A program made the position numbers and the translations under genes. A DNA stretch of 64,000 nucleotides. Origin: Sunxiuqinia sp965230765 (GTDB lineage: Bacteria > Bacteroidota > Bacteroidia > Bacteroidales > Prolixibacteraceae). Below the pieces are notes generated by a model. That model ran no database searches. It was not told where the DNA came from and saw only the letters and a program-made list of their open reading frames with translations. Each line of letters begins with the position of its first letter. Within the stretch, counting starts at the first letter, position 1. The stretch covers positions 1,116,001 through 1,180,000 of the forward strand of contig CBDDLR010000001.1 of assembly GCA_965230765.1 (NCBI GenBank). The letters are read 5' to 3'. Below are positions 60,588-64,000 of the stretch, piece after piece.

Positions 60588-60620
60588 ATTGATCCGATGA
60601 CTTTAAGTCATCGGATCAAT
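60588..60620. repeat. Perfect 16-base-arm palindrome between cobT and cobS
   Basis: Arms ATTGATCCGATGACTT (60588-60603) and AAGTCATCGGATCAAT (60605-60620) pair without mismatch around a single T. No T-run follows on either strand, so it is not a standard terminator. It may be a REP-type element or an RNA-stabilising stem in the cob transcript. Confidence 0.75.
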
Positions 60621-60634
60621 AAAAACTACTCAGC

Positions 60635-61387
60635 ATGAAACAACAGCTCAACCTGTTTTTAACAGCCGTTATGTTTTACACCCGGATTCCTGTTCCGCGT
60701 TCGCTTGAATTTTCTAACGATCGCTTGAACAGGGCAACCCGATATTTTACTTTGGTTGGATGGATTGTTGGTGGAGTTGCGGGTGCGGTTTTTTATGGTT
60801 TGGACTTTCTGTTACCAACGGAGCTGGCAATTTTTTTGAGCATGCTGGCAACCATTCTGCTTACCGGGGCTTTTCATGAGGATGGTTTTGCTGATTTCTG
60901 CGATGGTTTTGGAGGTGGCTACACACGTGAAAAGATTTTCACGATCATGAAAGACAGCCGAATTGGTACTTACGGTACTGTTGGACTGATTGGAATGCTG
61001 GGCACTAAATTTTTGACGCTAGCAGCTTTTCCATCATTATTATTACCCATAATTTTTCTTGCAGGGCATGCATTCAGCCGTTTAATGCCAGTGGTAATAA
61101 TATTCACAAGTAATTATTCCCGAGACGATGAATTAAGCAAAACCAAGCCAATTGGGAAGAGGGGAAAATTCAGCGACTTGATCGTAGCAAGCTTCTTTGG
61201 CTTGTTGCCTCTCGTTTTATTACCATGGCAGTTTTCACTTCTAATTGTACCAGTTTCACTCTTCATTGCTTTTCTTTTTAAAAGATACATTGAACGAAAG
61301 ATTGGTGGATATACGGGTGATTGCCTGGGTGCATTGCAACAAATTTCAGAGGTCTTGTTTTACATTTGTTTGTTAGGAATATCATGA
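60635..61387 (+). CDS. cobS: Adenosylcobinamide-GDP ribazoletransferase (cobalamin synthase)
   Basis: The protein has 250 residues with about six membrane helices. Conserved active-site segments are FYTRIPVPRS near the start, and AFHEDGFADFCDGFGGGYTREKIFTIMKDSRIGTYG, the acidic motif of the CDP-alcohol-phosphotransferase-like family, then GGYTGDCLGALQQISE near the end. CobS joins GDP-cobinamide to alpha-ribazole at the inner membrane. Its stop overlaps the cobC start by four bases. Confidence 0.94.
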   Translation: MKQQLNLFLTAVMFYTRIPVPRSLEFSNDRLNRATRYFTLVGWIVGGVAGAVFYGLDFLLPTELAIFLSMLATILLTGAFHEDGFADFCDGFGGGYTREKIFTIMKDSRIGTYGTVGLIGMLGTKFLTLAAFPSLLLPIIFLAGHAFSRLMPVVIIFTSNYSRDDELSKTKPIGKRGKFSDLIVASFFGLLPLVLLPWQFSLLIVPVSLFIAFLFKRYIERKIGGYTGDCLGALQQISEVLFYICLLGIS

Positions 61388-61923
61388 TTGTTTATTGCAT
61401 TAGGCATACAAAGGTTGATTCAAATAAAGGGATTTGCTACGGGCAAACGGATATTGGTTTGGCTAATAGCTACCCGAATGAAAAAAGGATCGTTTGTGAA
61501 AAACTATATGATATTCAATTTGACGAGGTTTTTTGCAGCCCGTTATCCAGGTGCCGGATTTTAGCTGAAGATTTATTTCCTCAGCAGAAGCTAATTTTTG
61601 ATGAGCGTTTGAAAGAATTGAATTTTGGTGACTGGGAAATGAAAAGCTGGGATGATATTTACAATACAAATGCTGGTAAAAACTGGATGGATAATTATTT
61701 GGAAATCCCATGTGAGGGAGGAGAATCATACATTGATTTTCGGAAGCGGGTTGAGGCTTTCATTCTGGATTTGAAAAAGATTAGGCAAAAACAAGTTGCT
61801 ATCATCACGCATGGTGGAGTAATCCGCTTGTTTAAATCAGTTTTGGAAAAGAAAAAAATGGACGAGGTTTTTACCACATTTAATCCTGAATTTGGTGGGA
61901 TCTACAGTTTTGAATTATCATGA
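61384..61923 (+). CDS. cobC: Alpha-ribazole phosphatase
   Basis: The protein has 179 residues from the ATG at 61384, which overlaps cobS by four bases (ATGA); a longer in-frame start would read deep into cobS. It is a histidine phosphatase with the phosphohistidine motif IRHTK (His8) and the CYGQTDIGL segment typical of CobC, the second catalytic region ELNFGDWEMKSW, and the C-terminal ITHGGVIR His. It removes the 5'-phosphate of alpha-ribazole phosphate. It overlaps cobQ by four bases. Confidence 0.9.
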   Translation: MIVYCIRHTKVDSNKGICYGQTDIGLANSYPNEKRIVCEKLYDIQFDEVFCSPLSRCRILAEDLFPQQKLIFDERLKELNFGDWEMKSWDDIYNTNAGKNWMDNYLEIPCEGGESYIDFRKRVEAFILDLKKIRQKQVAIITHGGVIRLFKSVLEKKKMDEVFTTFNPEFGGIYSFELS

Positions 61924-63401
61924 ATAAGAAGCGTTTAAAGCCAATTATGTTTGTTGGCACTGGCTCAGATGTGGGTAAGTCAGTGATCAATGCTGCGTTT
62001 TGCAGAATTTTCTTACAGGATGGATATTCACCAGCTCCGTTCAAGGCACAAAATATGTCGCTAAATTCGTTTGCCAGTCATGAGGGGTTGGAGCTGGGCA
62101 GGGCACAGGCTGTTCAGGCTGAAGCGTGTGGCATTCCTTGTCTGAGTGCCATGAACCCGATCTTGTTGAAACCAACCAGCCAAAAAAGTGCGCAAGTGGT
62201 TTTAAACGGGAAGCCAATGGGTGATCAGTCGGCCCGTGAATACTTCTTGAAAACCGACCGTGATTTTTTGTTTGCTGAAGCCATGAAAGCCTGGAAATCG
62301 TTGGATGAAAAATACAACCCCATTGTGATGGAAGGGGCCGGTAGCATTTCCGAAGTAAACCTTTGGGACAAGGATATTACCAACATGCGGGTGGCGTTGG
62401 AAACCGGATCGCCAACCATTTTAATTGCCGATATCGATCGGGGAGGTGTGTTTGGCAGCGTTTATGGTACAATCAAGCTGTTGCCTGAAGAAGAGCGTAA
62501 GTTGATAAAAGGAATTTTGATCAATAAATTTCGTGGTGATATTAGCCTGTTTGATGAAGGAAGTAAAACACTGGAAGAACTTACAGGAATACCAGTGATT
62601 GGTGTCGTCCCATATTTCTCAGATATTCATATTGAGCAGGAAGACAGCGTGGTAATCGATTACAAGCGGGGCAGCAGCGGAAAGAATAAAATCAATGTTG
62701 CAGTGGTGTTACTGAGGCACATGTCCAATTTCACAGACTTCAATATGTTGGAGCGAATGCCAGATGTCAATTTGTATTATTCAGCCAATCCCACTGAAAT
62801 TGAACAGGCAGATATTGTTTTGGTTCCCGGCTCAAAAAATACCATTTCAGACTTGATGCACCTGCGTGAAAACGGATTGGCAAAAGCCATTTTGCGGTCT
62901 GCCGAAGATGGCAAAGGTGTATATGGAATTTGTGGTGGCTATCAAATCTTGGGTAAAGAAATACGTGATCCCGACAGCGTGGAAGGGAATGTGGAGACGA
63001 TGCCTGGGCTTGGACTGCTTCCGGTTGTAACCACGCTGAGTAAGGAAAAACGGACTGTTCAAACCCTGTTTCAATTTCGAGAAAGAGAGGAAGAATGCAG
63101 CGGTTATGAAATTCACATGGGTGAAACTACTTTGCTCAGTGCAGATTCACTTTGCAACTTAGAAGATGGTTCAGAGGATGGTTGTTTCGTTTCTCCCAAG
63201 CTTTGGGGAACATACCTTCACGGTATTCTTGACAATAAAACGGTGATAGAAGAAATCCTAAAAGCAAATGCTTTGGAAGCGGATGTTTCTGAATTTGATT
63301 ACCAGGCATTCAAGGAAGAGCAATACAATAAATTGGCCGACCATGTTCGGACATCTATTGACATGGACTATGTATATTCATTTTTAAAAACTGAAGAATG
63401 A
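61920..63401 (+). CDS. cobQ: Cobyric acid synthase
   Basis: The protein has 493 residues. The N-terminal dethiobiotin-synthetase-like P-loop domain has FVGTGSDVGKSVINAAFCRIF and PFKAQNMSLNSF; the middle part has MEGAGSISEVNLWDKDITNM and DIDRGGVFGS. The C-terminal class I glutaminase-like domain has nucleophile Cys in GVYGICGGYQILG and His in LHGILDN. CobQ amidates four side chains of adenosylcobyrinic acid diamide. Its presence shows the pathway goes beyond simple cobinamide salvage, so de novo genes may lie outside the window. It overlaps cobD by four bases. Confidence 0.95.
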   Translation: MNKKRLKPIMFVGTGSDVGKSVINAAFCRIFLQDGYSPAPFKAQNMSLNSFASHEGLELGRAQAVQAEACGIPCLSAMNPILLKPTSQKSAQVVLNGKPMGDQSAREYFLKTDRDFLFAEAMKAWKSLDEKYNPIVMEGAGSISEVNLWDKDITNMRVALETGSPTILIADIDRGGVFGSVYGTIKLLPEEERKLIKGILINKFRGDISLFDEGSKTLEELTGIPVIGVVPYFSDIHIEQEDSVVIDYKRGSSGKNKINVAVVLLRHMSNFTDFNMLERMPDVNLYYSANPTEIEQADIVLVPGSKNTISDLMHLRENGLAKAILRSAEDGKGVYGICGGYQILGKEIRDPDSVEGNVETMPGLGLLPVVTTLSKEKRTVQTLFQFREREEECSGYEIHMGETTLLSADSLCNLEDGSEDGCFVSPKLWGTYLHGILDNKTVIEEILKANALEADVSEFDYQAFKEEQYNKLADHVRTSIDMDYVYSFLKTEE

Positions 63402-64000
63402 TTTATGGGCATGGCGATAATCAACAACAGTATTCGGTCAAATTAAAAGCGGATTTTAGTTCAAATGTGCGTTTTGACGGATGCCCAGAAAAACTACTCG
63501 AACACCTAAAAAATAAAACCGGGCTAATTGCAAATTACCCGGAACCAGATGGAGCTTCATTAAAAAAAATGATTGCTGACAAGTACGGTCTGAACGTTCA
63601 GCAGGTTTTGATTTGTAACGGTTCTTCCGATGGATTTTACCAAATAGCACAAACATTTTCGGGCTGTCAGTCTGCAATTTTGTACCCTTCATTTTCTGAA
63701 TATGAAGACGCTTGCAGGATGAATAAACATCAGCTTGGTTTTTTCTTGAAGGAAGAATTAGGCTCTTACAGTTTCTCAAATACAGACCTGGTTTGGTTTG
63801 GCAATCCGAACAATCCAGATGGGCACGTTTTTGATTTAAAGCTTATTGAGAATTTGCTGAAAAAAAATCCGAATGCAAATTTTGTAATTGATGAGGCCTT
63901 TGTTGAAATGTCCAATAAAGTAACTTCTGCAATTCACTTACTTCAACGGTTTCAAAACCTGGTCATCTGTCAATCGCTTACTAAAACATATGGCATTCCC
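63398..64000 (+). CDS. cobD: Threonine-phosphate decarboxylase-like PLP enzyme, 3'-truncated
   Basis: The frame runs from ATG 63398 to the window end with no stop (201 codons visible). It is an aspartate-aminotransferase-fold PLP enzyme. MIYGHGDN and DFSSNVRFDG open it as in CobD, followed by ANYPEPDGASLKKMIA, ICNGSSDGFYQIAQ, WFGNPNNPDGH, VIDEAFVEM and the PLP lysine in SLTKTYGIP at the edge. CobD supplies aminopropanol phosphate for the cobalamin side chain. HisC shares this fold, but overlap with cobQ and the GHGDN start support CobD. Confidence 0.88.
   Translation, partial: MIYGHGDNQQQYSVKLKADFSSNVRFDGCPEKLLEHLKNKTGLIANYPEPDGASLKKMIADKYGLNVQQVLICNGSSDGFYQIAQTFSGCQSAILYPSFSEYEDACRMNKHQLGFFLKEELGSYSFSNTDLVWFGNPNNPDGHVFDLKLIENLLKKNPNANFVIDEAFVEMSNKVTSAIHLLQRFQNLVICQSLTKTYGIP

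Noticed and set aside
63456..63779. Minus-strand frame of about 107 codons near the window end
   Set aside because: It is opposite the convincingly coding cobD start region.

Overview
The window looks like a chromosomal segment of an AT-rich, non-pathogen-type member of the Bacteroidota, most likely a marine or sediment relative of the Marinilabiliales/Prolixibacteraceae. The evidence is a SusC/SusD/SusE starch-uptake locus, a type IX secretion (T9SS) C-terminal sorting domain on an amylase, a DUF4292 lipoprotein beside a degenerate M23 protein, a Lacal_2735-type small protein, promoters of the Bacteroidota form TTG-N21-TAnnTTTG, and almost no Shine-Dalgarno signals. The genus placement is inference.

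Layout. 1-3.3 kb: envelope genes (TPR protein cut by the window edge, DUF4292 lipoprotein, EnvC-like protein). 3.4-8.6 kb: redox and stress genes (Crp/Fnr regulator, OsmC, YceI, pirin, semialdehyde dehydrogenase) and three small or poorly known genes, one of them a 53-residue protein at 7964-8125. 8.7-18.6 kb, minus strand: a myo-inositol catabolic operon (iolG, iolE, iolA, a sodium/solute symporter, iolD, a transaldolase-family gene, iolB, a class II aldolase), followed by glutaminase and a LacI-type regulator. 21-23.7 kb: two secreted proteins of unknown function separated by a nested palindromic repeat. 23.9-41.3 kb: a two-armed alpha-glucan locus. One arm is susC-susD-susE-GH13(T9SS) on the minus strand. 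The other is lacI-MFS-GH65-GH13-GH13 on the plus strand. LacI-type operators lie between and after the divergent starts. 41.5-46.6 kb: an uncharacterised block of secreted and outer-membrane proteins. 46.7-50.4 kb: metG and a collagen-like glycine-rich secreted protein. 50.6-64 kb: cobalamin uptake and salvage. One riboswitch precedes btuF-btuC-btuD; a second precedes btuB, a BtuG-like propeller lipoprotein, cobU, cobT, cobS, cobC, cobQ and cobD (cut by the window end). An ogt-DUF1338 pair on the opposite strand sits between the two.

How the genes work together. The glucan locus would bind and cut starch-like glucans at the surface (SusD/E, T9SS amylase), import oligosaccharides by SusC, trim them in the periplasm with two GH13 enzymes, import maltose through an SLC45-like MFS carrier, and split it phosphorolytically with GH65. 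The cobalamin genes import corrinoids and rebuild the nucleotide loop. The inositol operon has every classical step except the IolC kinase, and has a transaldolase-family protein instead. That protein carries a Gln where transaldolase has its catalytic Glu, as in fructose-6-phosphate aldolase. This suggests a kinase-independent route in which the dihydroxyacetone unit of 2-deoxy-5-keto-gluconate is released or transferred directly. It is the strongest candidate here for an undescribed system, and it is a hypothesis.

The intergenic DNA is rich in palindromic elements: a 24-base identical core at 5.4 and 22.3 kb, a duplicated 43-base terminator-like element at 41.4 and 44.6 kb, and composite palindromes inside the cob operon. 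No tRNA, rRNA, CRISPR array, IS element or prophage gene was recognised.
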